DNA of 46,051 bases from Candidatus Gastranaerophilales bacterium. GTDB taxonomy: Bacteria; Cyanobacteriota; Vampirovibrionia; Gastranaerophilales; Gastranaerophilaceae. Location: positions 1-46,051 of the forward strand of contig CALUPJ010000044.1 in NCBI GenBank assembly GCA_944322555.1. Reading direction: 5' to 3'. Below, in pieces: positions 9,289-17,193 of the stretch; position 1 is the stretch's first letter, and every line of letters begins with the position of its first letter. The position numbers were made by a program, and so were the translations under genes. The notes below the pieces were generated by a model. It was given only the letters and a program-made list of their open reading frames with translations. It did no database searches and was not told the DNA's origin.

Positions 9289-10080
9289 ATGATAATCTCA
9301 AGCTACAATCCCGCTTTTTGTGCAAACTTTAATTCACCGAAATTAAAGTTTAAACAGGCTGATTTTTTCGTCAAAATAAGAGGTTACGGAAAAAATAAAG
9401 AGTGGGCTAAAACAGTTATTGAAACCGCTGACACAGCAGTTAATCTGATACGAAACAATACTTCTGCAGAAAATATTCTAAAATATATAACAAAAGGTGT
9501 AGCTGATGCTAATCTTTATGAATTAAGTCTCGCCAAGCGTGAAAAAACCGGAATATTACGTGCTAAAAGACCGGGCTGGCATTATGTGGAAGACACCGAA
9601 ATATTAACCGGATATGAAAAAGGCCGATATAAAAGCTATGCTCAAAGGCTTGATATTGTCGAGAAAAATCCGCTTTCAGAACCGAACCTGCAAATAGGAA
9701 TGACGAGACCTACCGGATATCAGGATATTCTGCACGGAAAATCTATTTATATAAACAATTCTCTGGATTATGTTTTTAATCTTTGTAAAAAATTATTTCC
9801 TAAATATATTAAGCAGGATATTAAGCCGGAAAATATGGACGAATTCAATTCAACTGTTGCGGAAATACGCTGGGTACTTGCGCATTCTACTCCCTGGCTT
9901 CGCGGAAGTGATGCCATATCAAATGTATTTATGCGTGCCATATATAAAGCCGCCGGCATAAAAACTTATCCGCTTGCAAAAGGAGTTTCGTTGGATATGG
10001 AAGCATATTGCACCGAGCTGAGCGAATACAAGAAAAAATTTCCGGCGTTTTTTGAAACTCCGCCGGAAATTATTGAATAA
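9289..10080 (+). CDS. Unknown 263-aa protein with an HSTPWLRGSD block
   Basis: Not recognised. The most conserved-looking part is the C-terminal third: RWVLAHSTPWLRGSDAI followed by SNVFMRAIYKAAGIKTYPLA (about residues 193-230), in which H, P, W, R-G-S and a following amphipathic helix look like an active site. A second notable patch is RPGWHYVEDTEILTGYEKGRYKSY. The N-terminus (NPAFCANFNSPKLKF) loosely recalls the F-C containing tags of the two GH77 proteins. No signal peptide or membrane segment. The ATG follows directly on TATAAAAT, with no Shine-Dalgarno, so the start is uncertain. Sits 41 nt after hisS and converges on the SLH gene. Could be an effector-like enzyme; no function is claimed. 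Confidence 0.6.
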   Translation: MIISSYNPAFCANFNSPKLKFKQADFFVKIRGYGKNKEWAKTVIETADTAVNLIRNNTSAENILKYITKGVADANLYELSLAKREKTGILRAKRPGWHYVEDTEILTGYEKGRYKSYAQRLDIVEKNPLSEPNLQIGMTRPTGYQDILHGKSIYINNSLDYVFNLCKKLFPKYIKQDIKPENMDEFNSTVAEIRWVLAHSTPWLRGSDAISNVFMRAIYKAAGIKTYPLAKGVSLDMEAYCTELSEYKKKFPAFFETPPEIIE

Positions 10081-10098
10081 ATTTTTTATTTTCTATAT

Positions 10099-11235
10099 CT
10101 ACTCATAGATATAACCGTTGGTTAAATCTATCTTCAAAGGTCCTAAAAGTCTGATATTAACAATCTGTTCAGGCATTGTTAAGACTTTAGCGCCTTTAAA
10201 CAGTTTTCTCCAAAAACCGATTTTGCCGGGATCAAGAGTTGCAACACCATAGAGCATAACAGCCTGATCATTCGGTGTAACCAGTAATTCATTTTTAATT
10301 ATCACTTCACCGTTTTGTCTGAATAATTTTGCTCTTTGAACATGCTTTACCTGCCCCTTCAAATCGCTTCCCTGTTCAATCAACAGATATTTATCTTTTG
10401 TAACAATATTTTTCGGAACTTTTGCCGTATAGATATCTGTTACATTTGATATTTGAGAACCTACAACAGTTTCCATCTGAATCGGGAATATTGAACCTGC
10501 CGGAATTATACCTATAGAACCCTGAACTTTTACGTTATCAACAATGTATCCGTCTGCGGTTCTTTTCTGCATAGATTCAGCTAATTTAGCATTCGGATTA
10601 AGTTTAGCTTCCTGCATCATCTTATAAAGTATAGCTGCAACTTCTGCTCTGTTAGCAGGTCTGTCAGCTTCCAGCTTACCTTCATTTCCCGGCATTACAA
10701 CTATTAAGTCCAATAATTGGGCTTTCCCTGCCGCAACAAGGAACCATGCCGGCATCTGAGTGTAATCTTCATAGCTTTTTGAAATTATTTCCTGAGCTCT
10801 TTGTTCGCTGATTTGCTGTGTTGTGAGAGCATTAACCGCAATTGTTATTGCTTCCGCTCTTGTAACGGAATCATAAGGTCTGAACTTTTCATCCTTAGCA
10901 TCGGGAATCAAATCAAAATAAACTGCTTTTTGGATAATGTTATATGCCCAAAAATCTTTATTTATATCAGAAAAATGTATTTCCTGCGCCACATTGGCAT
11001 CTTCCTGCCCGAGAGCTTTTATCGCCATTGACGCAAATTCTGCTCTTGTAACCGGAATATCAGGTTTATATGTTCCGTCAGGATAGCCGACAACAACACC
11101 GACTTCTGTCAGAAACTTGATTGACTGGTACGCCCAGTGATTTTCATTCATATCAGAATAGAACGCTTGTGCGGGATTGTTCAGCATAAATACGGTGCAT
11201 AAAACAAAAAGCCCTTTTATCAGTTTTTTGAACAT
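10099..11235 (-). CDS. Secreted protein with three SLH domains
   Basis: 378 aa. Signal peptide: KK then a hydrophobic core LFVLCTVFML, cleavage probably after AQA (about residue 24). Three SLH repeats follow: SDMNENHWAYQSIKFL...TRAEFA (26-75), SDINKDFWAYNII...TRAEAI (87-140) and YEDYTQMPAWF...NRAEVA (150-205). The C-terminal half is beta-rich with no recognised family. SLH domains bind secondary polymers or peptidoglycan; in Cyanobacteria and other diderms they occur on outer-membrane proteins, but the C-terminal part here is too short (about 170 aa) for a classic OprB barrel. A perfect GGAGG lies 7 nt before the ATG. Likely a cell-wall-bound or envelope-linking protein. Confidence 0.85.
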   Translation of the reverse strand: MFKKLIKGLFVLCTVFMLNNPAQAFYSDMNENHWAYQSIKFLTEVGVVVGYPDGTYKPDIPVTRAEFASMAIKALGQEDANVAQEIHFSDINKDFWAYNIIQKAVYFDLIPDAKDEKFRPYDSVTRAEAITIAVNALTTQQISEQRAQEIISKSYEDYTQMPAWFLVAAGKAQLLDLIVVMPGNEGKLEADRPANRAEVAAILYKMMQEAKLNPNAKLAESMQKRTADGYIVDNVKVQGSIGIIPAGSIFPIQMETVVGSQISNVTDIYTAKVPKNIVTKDKYLLIEQGSDLKGQVKHVQRAKLFRQNGEVIIKNELLVTPNDQAVMLYGVATLDPGKIGFWRKLFKGAKVLTMPEQIVNIRLLGPLKIDLTNGYIYE

Positions 11236-11380
11236 TAACAGTCCTCCTTTTAATTAACTCCCGTTTTACCTTATAGTACCTTAAATATATAGTTATTGCA
11301 ACGATTTTTAACAATTCTACATAAAAAAGCAAAAATATTCCTGATTCTGTTTTAATATATATAGATGTGTGGTGTTTCGT

Positions 11381-13093
11381 ATGAAAATATCTTCCGGCAG
11401 CAGTATAAATTTTTGCAGAAAACCTTCTGACAGCAAGGATTATAATCGTGTGCTGCAAGAAGGGAAAATAAAAGCCGGAAACAGAGGGAAATCAATACTG
11501 GCCGTTCCGGCTGCATCACTACCCGGCAAAGAGGGCATGGGAATTTTCGGCAGCCGGGAAAGTTTAGAATTTTTTAGTTTCGCAAAACAATATTGGGGAA
11601 TAAATGAAATACAACTTCTGCCGGTCGGAAGATATCACCGGCATGGAGATAATTACCCAATCTATTCCGGAACATCAATGGATTTAGGCAGTCAGATGAT
11701 TGATATCCAATCTTTTATCTCAGAAAGCAAATATCGTAATCTTATCGGGAATGTAACCGACAAGATAGACTACAACAGTGTTTTACTTCTAAACTCCGAG
11801 CGGGAAATAACATTGAGAAAACTTTTTGAGAGCATGGACACCGATTTGATACGGGAATTCGAGCAATATAAACAAACAGGAAACCCCATTTTGGAGCAGA
11901 AAGGACTGTATCAGGCACTTGCAAAACTTCACGGCAGCCGTGATTATAAAAAATGGAACTCTCTTGATAAAAACCTGTTTAACAGCGATATTGTAACCCC
12001 TATAGAGAGAGAAGAACGGATTGCCGAACTTCACAAACTTGCAGATAAAGAAATCGATTTTTATAAATTCAAACAATTTCTTGCGGACAAAAGTTTAAAA
12101 AAAGCAAAAGACAAATTAAACTCCATGGGATTGAAAGTTAACGGCGATTTAATCTGCGGATTTTCCTATGACGAAGTCTGGTCTAATCCCAAAGCATTCA
12201 GAGAAGGTGCTACAATAGGCTGGGGGCTTCCCGCTCTTGATTTGGAAAACCCTGAAGCAGAAAAACTCTTGCGGCAGAAAGTTGATTTTTATGCAAAACG
12301 TTTTGACGGTCTCAGAATTGATGCATCGTGGACTTATATACATCAGCCGCACTCAACTAAAGACTATGCAGACAAATTCCTCAATATTATTGATGACGAA
12401 GTAAAAAAGATTAAAGGAGAGTCATTTGATTTAAAAAACATTGTACATGAATTTGCCGCATCACATGAAGATTTCAATATTTATAACGGAAATACACTCA
12501 AACCGTACGTAAAAGACAGGGTAAAAGTATACACCTCAGACTGGCTTTCTTCGGGCTGGGGAAGCAATCGGAGCTTTTTAGAAAGAGGCTGGACAAAAGA
12601 CAGTTTTATTCTCGGAGCAACAAACCATGATTCCAAACCGATAGAAGTTAGTGATGAACAGGCAAAAGCTTTAGGAGAAATACTGAAAATTCCTTCTGAA
12701 AAACTTACCGATAAAAAAGAATTCACCAAAGCAAAACTGGCAGAACCGATGTCCGCTTATAATAATATGCTTTTCTTCCGTGAAGCACTCGGTATGGAAG
12801 GGCATTATTCAAAACTCCGAATTCCCGAAAATTACGAAAAACAATATTTCGACAAGCTTGAAAAAGGCGAAGGTTTCAACCCGATGGATGCTCTGGAAAA
12901 ATCTTTTAAAGCTCAAGGATTGGATAAAACCGAACCGAAACTTTATAAAAAAATAGTCAAATACCGCAAGATTTTAGAAGGTAAAAACAACATGCCTTAT
13001 TGGAAATATACAGCCGGAATTCTATTTTCGGGAATTATTCTGTTTACATTGTATAAAATTTATACATCCAAACACAGATTGAACAAATCTTAA
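11381..13093 (+). CDS. GH77-like glucanotransferase with C-terminal membrane anchor
   Basis: 570 aa from ATG 11381 (an in-frame GTG at 11369 is an alternative; ATG is preferred because its N-terminus MKISSGSSINFCRKP aligns with that of the malQ at 5181). The three GH77 acids are kept: D314 (GLRIDASW), E357 (IVHEFAAS; less canonical than the usual EDLG) and D417 (TNHDSKP). Unlike typical MalQ it ends with one hydrophobic helix (about 547-566, YTAGILFSGIILFTLYKIY) followed by a basic tail, so it may be tail-anchored in the membrane. The altered acid/base motif means activity or specificity may differ. Terminates 34 nt before the ACT gene. Confidence 0.75.
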   Translation: MKISSGSSINFCRKPSDSKDYNRVLQEGKIKAGNRGKSILAVPAASLPGKEGMGIFGSRESLEFFSFAKQYWGINEIQLLPVGRYHRHGDNYPIYSGTSMDLGSQMIDIQSFISESKYRNLIGNVTDKIDYNSVLLLNSEREITLRKLFESMDTDLIREFEQYKQTGNPILEQKGLYQALAKLHGSRDYKKWNSLDKNLFNSDIVTPIEREERIAELHKLADKEIDFYKFKQFLADKSLKKAKDKLNSMGLKVNGDLICGFSYDEVWSNPKAFREGATIGWGLPALDLENPEAEKLLRQKVDFYAKRFDGLRIDASWTYIHQPHSTKDYADKFLNIIDDEVKKIKGESFDLKNIVHEFAASHEDFNIYNGNTLKPYVKDRVKVYTSDWLSSGWGSNRSFLERGWTKDSFILGATNHDSKPIEVSDEQAKALGEILKIPSEKLTDKKEFTKAKLAEPMSAYNNMLFFREALGMEGHYSKLRIPENYEKQYFDKLEKGEGFNPMDALEKSFKAQGLDKTEPKLYKKIVKYRKILEGKNNMPYWKYTAGILFSGIILFTLYKIYTSKHRLNKS

Positions 13094-13127
13094 ATATATA
13101 ATATAATGACACTCAAAGGAGAGCAAC

Positions 13128-13406
13128 ATGGACGATTATAAAATAATTATTACCGTATCCGGTAGTGACAAAGTGGGAATTGTTTCAGGAATTTCTTCCG
13201 TTCTTGCAAAACACGGGGTTAATATTGAAGACATCAAACAAACACTTATGCAAGGTCATTTTGTAATGTTCATGTTATGTGATATACAAAAAGCCGGATT
13301 GAAATTTAAAGAACTCAAAAATGTTCTGATTGAAGAAGGTAACAGACTTGAGGTAGAAGTTTGGGTTCAGAAAAAAGGCATTTTTGAAAAAATGCACACG
13401 GTATAA
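13128..13406 (+). CDS. ACT-domain protein (UPF0237-like)
   Basis: 92 aa, a single ACT fold: IIITVSGSDKVGIVSGISSVLAKHGVNIEDIKQT is the ligand-binding turn with the typical D-[KR]-x-G-I-V pattern. Resembles the stand-alone UPF0237 family, small regulatory dimers thought to sense amino acids; the ligand is unknown. Well-placed AAAGGAGAG before the ATG and a TATAAT at 13102-13107. The downstream TPR gene begins one base after its stop, so the two are translationally coupled. Confidence 0.88.
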   Translation: MDDYKIIITVSGSDKVGIVSGISSVLAKHGVNIEDIKQTLMQGHFVMFMLCDIQKAGLKFKELKNVLIEEGNRLEVEVWVQKKGIFEKMHTV

Positions 13407-13407
13407 G

Positions 13408-13872
13408 ATGAATAATGAGCTTGAAAATCTTAAAAAAGTTTCCGATTTTTTTAAAAAATCAACTGTAAAAATAAAACTTATCAAACTTATAGAAAGAGCC
13501 AAAACTGAATATGACAGGTATGACTATAAATCCGGTTTAAGTACACTGGAAAAAGCTTATAAACTGGACAGCAAAAATCCTGTTGTATTAAGAGGTCTGG
13601 GTTGTATAAAACAGTTTCAAAAAGAATATGACAAAGCATTGGAGTTTTTTTCCGGAGCTGCAAAATATTCCCCAAACAAAGAAATTGAATATACTCTTAT
13701 GGGTATGGTTTATTATCTTACGGACAGGCTTGATGAAGCAGTTAAATATTTTAATCTCGCAATTGATGAAAATGATGATTATACAGAAGCCTATGAAGGT
13801 CGAAATCAGGCAATGCTGGAAAACCATTTGAAACTTATTGATTTACAGGAAGCATTAAAAAAATATTTCTGA
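13408..13872 (+). CDS. TPR-repeat protein
   Basis: 154 aa from ATG 13408 (a longer frame from a TTG inside the previous gene is less likely). At least three TPR-like helical pairs: YDYKSGLSTLEKAYKLDSKNP, YDKALEFFSGAAKYSPN and LDEAVKYFNLAIDENDDYTEAYEGR. TPRs mediate protein-protein contacts; there is no catalytic domain. Begins one base after the ACT gene's stop, so they are coupled, which suggests a shared process. Cytoplasmic. Confidence 0.8.
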   Translation: MNNELENLKKVSDFFKKSTVKIKLIKLIERAKTEYDRYDYKSGLSTLEKAYKLDSKNPVVLRGLGCIKQFQKEYDKALEFFSGAAKYSPNKEIEYTLMGMVYYLTDRLDEAVKYFNLAIDENDDYTEAYEGRNQAMLENHLKLIDLQEALKKYF

Positions 13873-13879
13873 ATTTAAG

Positions 13880-13984
13880 TCCGTCAACAATAGCGCATTG
13901 AGAGTTTAGGTTTAGGGTTACGACTCTGTATAAAACATTTTAATATTACGTTGGGACAATATGTAAAAGCAGAGTCCTGACGGA
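13880..13984 (+). promoter_or_regulatory. Structured leader before the response-regulator gene
   Basis: Two nested perfect 7-bp stems: outer TCCGTCA (13880-13886) with TGACGGA (13978-13984), inner GACTCTG (13922-13928) with CAGAGTC (13970-13976). On the 3' side the arms are separated by one base, so they could stack. The outer stem ends just before the GAGAGG ribosome site. A TATAAA (13929-13934) inside the loop could instead be a promoter, in which case the stems would not be transcribed together. Confidence 0.35.
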
Positions 13985-13997
13985 AAGAGAGGTTCTT

Positions 13998-14657
13998 ATG
14001 CAGATAAAAATATTACTTGTTGAAGACCAGAAATTAATGCGTATAGGTATAAAATCATTATTCTGTGATTATCCGGAACTGGAAATTATAGGAGAAGCCG
14101 TAAACGGGAAAGAAGCCATAGAAAAAGCCCGATTAATAAAACCTGATATTGTTCTTATGGATATAGGACTTCCCGATATTTCCGGGATAGAAGCATCTAA
14201 ACAGATACTTGAACATAATAACAATATAAAAATAATAATGCTGACATCCCATATTTCGGAAGAAGAACTCAATGCTTCCCTTATAGCAGGTGCAAGCGCC
14301 TATATTATAAAAGATATCGGCACTGATTTTCTTATGAATGTAATCAAAATGGTTAAAGAAGGAGCAATGTGGATAGATCCGCATGTAGTACCTTTTATAC
14401 GTGACAAAAACTGCGGAATTATTCCTGCCCGCCAGCTTTCAAGAAGCGCTTTTAAAGAAAATCACTCAAACCTTACACAAAGAGAATATGAAGTTTTGAA
14501 ACTTGTAGTAGACGGACAATCAAACAGCCAGATAGCGAAAACACTTACAATTAGTGAACATACGGCAAAAGCACATGTCTGCAACATAATTCAAAAACTT
14601 GTCGTGGATGACCGGACACAAGCTGCGGTTAAAGCTTTGAAAGAGGGTTTGGTTTAA
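13998..14657 (+). CDS. NarL/LuxR-family response regulator
   Basis: 219 aa. Receiver domain at residues 1-120: acidic pair E9-D10, phospho-acceptor D55 in VLMDIGLP, the Thr of MLTSH and the Lys of YIIKD. LuxR-type HTH at about 152-215 (LTQREYEVLKLVVDGQSNSQIAKTL then TISEHTAKAHVCNIIQKL). It would be phosphorylated by a histidine kinase to control transcription; no kinase is adjacent, so it is an orphan here. AGAGAGG lies 7 nt before the ATG. The 125-nt upstream region has strong inverted repeats. Closed by a terminator that overlaps its last codons. Confidence 0.93.
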   Translation: MQIKILLVEDQKLMRIGIKSLFCDYPELEIIGEAVNGKEAIEKARLIKPDIVLMDIGLPDISGIEASKQILEHNNNIKIIMLTSHISEEELNASLIAGASAYIIKDIGTDFLMNVIKMVKEGAMWIDPHVVPFIRDKNCGIIPARQLSRSAFKENHSNLTQREYEVLKLVVDGQSNSQIAKTLTISEHTAKAHVCNIIQKLVVDDRTQAAVKALKEGLV

Positions 14658-14676
14658 ACCGAGCCCTCTCTTTTAT
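14643..14676 (+). terminator. Terminator of the response-regulator gene
   Basis: GAGGGTTTGG (14643-14652) pairs with CCGAGCCCTC (14659-14668) with two G-U pairs, followed by TCTTTTATTT. The 5' arm lies in the coding sequence. Confidence 0.75.
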
Positions 14677-14739
14677 TTAGATAGCAAATTTTATTTTTTT
14701 GTGTTTTAAAATAAAGAAAATAAAAAAGGAGACCGGAAA

Positions 14740-15114
14740 ATGCCAAAATTAATTGATATTGTCGGGAAAATGAGCGTTAACAATGTATTATCGACAAACA
14801 TTGACAAATCAATGTACAGACTCAGAGCAAAACTGCCGCAAGAAGAACTTACTGTTAAAAATAAATTAAAAACGATATTACAGACTAACAACGGTAAACC
14901 TTTTTCTGCTGAAAGCTCCGGAGAATTTGCCGGCTGGAGAAATGAACTCAACAAAAAACCTAAATATGATTTTTTTGAATCGCAGCCTCTTAATAAAATA
15001 AAAGTCAAAAATGATAAAAAAAATGAAATGCAAACATTCAAAAAAATGATTAAATATAATGAATGGCTCCGCTCTGTTGATGAACGCCTGAAAATGCTCG
15101 GACTTAATATTTAA
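14740..15114 (+). CDS. Small basic protein of unknown function
   Basis: 124 aa, not recognised. Rich in Lys and Asn. The C-terminal half (KIKVKNDKKNEMQTFKKM then KYNEWLRSVDERLKMLGLNI) is predicted helical and basic; the N-terminal 40 residues are mixed. No signal peptide or membrane segment. A clear GGAG sits 8 nt before the ATG, and an extended -10-like TTTTAAAAT lies upstream, after the previous gene's terminator. So it is probably an independent gene. Could be nucleic-acid binding by charge, but nothing more can be said. Confidence 0.65.
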   Translation: MPKLIDIVGKMSVNNVLSTNIDKSMYRLRAKLPQEELTVKNKLKTILQTNNGKPFSAESSGEFAGWRNELNKKPKYDFFESQPLNKIKVKNDKKNEMQTFKKMIKYNEWLRSVDERLKMLGLNI

Positions 15115-15226
15115 AAAGCGTAACAAAATATTAAAACCTACTTTTTCTTACATGTTTGGTGTAAAATGTAAAAGTGGATTTAATAGGAGAAGGACGGTCT
15201 GATTTTTGACCGGATGTGTATAAAAT

Positions 15227-16093
15227 ATGACAATACAAGAATGGTTTGACAAGCGTAAAGAAGCTCAAATCGAAAGACGAGCTAAAGAAATGAAGGGAAT
15301 TGACCCGGAAACGCCTGAATTATGGGCAAAATGTGTTCACTGTGATTCCCAGATACTGAAAAGTGAATTAGAAGAAAACCTGATGGTATGTCCACACTGT
15401 GACTATCATTTCAGAATAAATGCAAGAACAAGGATTAACCAGCTTTTTGATGAAGGCTCTTTTGAGGAAATGTTTAAAAATGTTCTTCCTACAGATGCAT
15501 TGAATTTTGTTGATACGGAATCTTATGCCGTAAGATTACAAAAAGCACACGAAAAAACAGGGCTTGATGAAGCGGTTATTACCGGCTTGGCAAAGATTGA
15601 AGGCCATAAACTTGCTGCTGCAGTTATGGATTTTGATTTCATGGGCGGTTCAATGGGAAGCGTTGTCGGAGAAAAAGTTACAAGAATTATGGAAAAAGCT
15701 CTTGAGCTAAAACTTCCTATGCTTGCAATTACCTCCTCAGGCGGCGCAAGGATGCAGGAAAGCGCACTTAGCCTTATGCAAATGGCAAAAACCTCCTGCG
15801 CGGCAGGCAAACTTGACGAAGCCGGGCTTCTTTATATTAATCTGCTTACGGAACCGACATTTGGCGGCATTACGGCAAGTTTCGGAACTCTCGGAGACAT
15901 TATTATTGCCGAACAAGGCGCAAGAATAGGGTTTGCCGGCAGGAGAGTTATTGAACAGACAATAAGACAGAAACTTCCCGCTGATTTCCAAACTGCCGAA
16001 TATCTTCTCAAATTCGGTCAGGTGGATATAGTATCAAAGAGGAAGAATTTGAGGAAAACTATTGCTAATATTTTAGATATGCACGGAGTATAA
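15227..16093 (+). CDS. accD: Acetyl-CoA carboxylase carboxyltransferase beta subunit
   Basis: 288 aa, usual length. N-terminal zinc ribbon with four Cys (CVHCDSQ and CPHCDYHF), then the crotonase-like carboxyltransferase domain (MDFDFMGGSMGSVVGEK; SGGARMQESALSLMQMAKT). With AccA it moves CO2 from biotin to acetyl-CoA, giving malonyl-CoA for fatty acids. The ATG follows TGTGTATAAAAT directly; a good AGGAGAAGG lies 30 nt too far upstream, with CGGTC/GACCG (5 bp) in between that could bring it closer. Followed 7 nt later by accA. Confidence 0.95.
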   Translation: MTIQEWFDKRKEAQIERRAKEMKGIDPETPELWAKCVHCDSQILKSELEENLMVCPHCDYHFRINARTRINQLFDEGSFEEMFKNVLPTDALNFVDTESYAVRLQKAHEKTGLDEAVITGLAKIEGHKLAAAVMDFDFMGGSMGSVVGEKVTRIMEKALELKLPMLAITSSGGARMQESALSLMQMAKTSCAAGKLDEAGLLYINLLTEPTFGGITASFGTLGDIIIAEQGARIGFAGRRVIEQTIRQKLPADFQTAEYLLKFGQVDIVSKRKNLRKTIANILDMHGV

Positions 16094-16100
16094 AAAAGAA

Positions 16101-17054
16101 ATGTCAACAGTATTAGACTTTGAAAAACCTATAGTAGAAATTCAAAAGAAAATAGATGAACTTAAAAAAATGAGCGAAGCGTCGGGTATGGATTTGGACA
16201 GCCAGATAGAGAACTTTGAACGTCAGGCTCAGGATTACAAAAAGGAGTTGTATTCAAAATTGAAACCTTCACAAAAATTACAAATTGCAAGACATCCTGA
16301 AAGACCGAAATTTCTGGACTATGTCGAACTTATTTGCGATGATTTTATTGAGCTTCACGGAGACCGCGAAGGAATGGACGACAGAGCCATTATCGGCGGA
16401 CTTGCTAAAATTGACGGCAAACCTGTAATGATTATAGGTATACAAAAGGGCAAAACCACCAAAGAAAATTTGGAATATAATTTCGGAATGCCTCAGCCTC
16501 AAGGTTACAGAAAAGCATTAAGACTTTTTAAACACGCAAATAAATTTAATCTTCCGATTGTTACTCTGATTGATACTCCGGGTGCATATCCGGGAATTAA
16601 AGCGGAAGAAACCGGACAAGGTTCGGCAATCGCCGTTAACTTGATGGAAATGTCAAAACTTAATGTTCCGATTGTGGCAATTATTACCGGAGAAGGCTGC
16701 AGCGGCGGTGCACTCGGGCTTGCGGTTGCAGACAGGGTAATGATGCTTGAGCACGCTTATTACACGGTTATTTCACCCGAAGGATGTGCTTCAATTCTCT
16801 GGCGTGATGCTTCAAAATATGCAGATGCCGCAGAGGCTTTGAAAATTACTTCCAAAGATTTACTGGAGCTTGGTATTATTGATGAAGAAATACCTGAACC
16901 GCTTGGCGGAGCACATACTGATTACAGTGCGGTTTCCGAAAACATTAAATCTTCCGTGGTAAAAGCTTTAAAAGAACTGGCGCAATATGAACCGGAAGAA
17001 TTGAGAAACAAAAGATACGAAAAATTCCGTGCTATGGGAAGATTTGTTGAGTAA
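16101..17054 (+). CDS. accA: Acetyl-CoA carboxylase carboxyltransferase alpha subunit
   Basis: 317 aa, full length. N-terminal coiled helix (IVEIQKKIDELKKMSEASG), then carboxyltransferase motifs: LIDTPGAYPGIKAEETGQG and GEGCSGGALGLAVADRV. Partner of AccD; accD-accA are 7 nt apart in one transcript. The biotin subunits (accB, accC) are not in the window. Closed by a hairpin terminator. Confidence 0.96.
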   Translation: MSTVLDFEKPIVEIQKKIDELKKMSEASGMDLDSQIENFERQAQDYKKELYSKLKPSQKLQIARHPERPKFLDYVELICDDFIELHGDREGMDDRAIIGGLAKIDGKPVMIIGIQKGKTTKENLEYNFGMPQPQGYRKALRLFKHANKFNLPIVTLIDTPGAYPGIKAEETGQGSAIAVNLMEMSKLNVPIVAIITGEGCSGGALGLAVADRVMMLEHAYYTVISPEGCASILWRDASKYADAAEALKITSKDLLELGIIDEEIPEPLGGAHTDYSAVSENIKSSVVKALKELAQYEPEELRNKRYEKFRAMGRFVE

Positions 17055-17070
17055 AAATTTTATGATTTAG

Positions 17071-17106
17071 AAAATACGGGGAAAATAAATTTTCCCGTAT
17101 TTTTAA
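17071..17106 (+). terminator. Terminator of accDA
   Basis: AATACGGG-G-AAAA pairs with TTTTCCCGTATT (one bulged G, TAAA-region loop) followed by TTTTT. About 12 bp. Confidence 0.8.
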
Positions 17107-17193
17107 TGTAAACTTTTGTAAATTTACTTTAATTTTATTAAAGTTTTTATTTAAATCTGCCGTTAATATACCTGTAAGATTAGGAGTATATTC

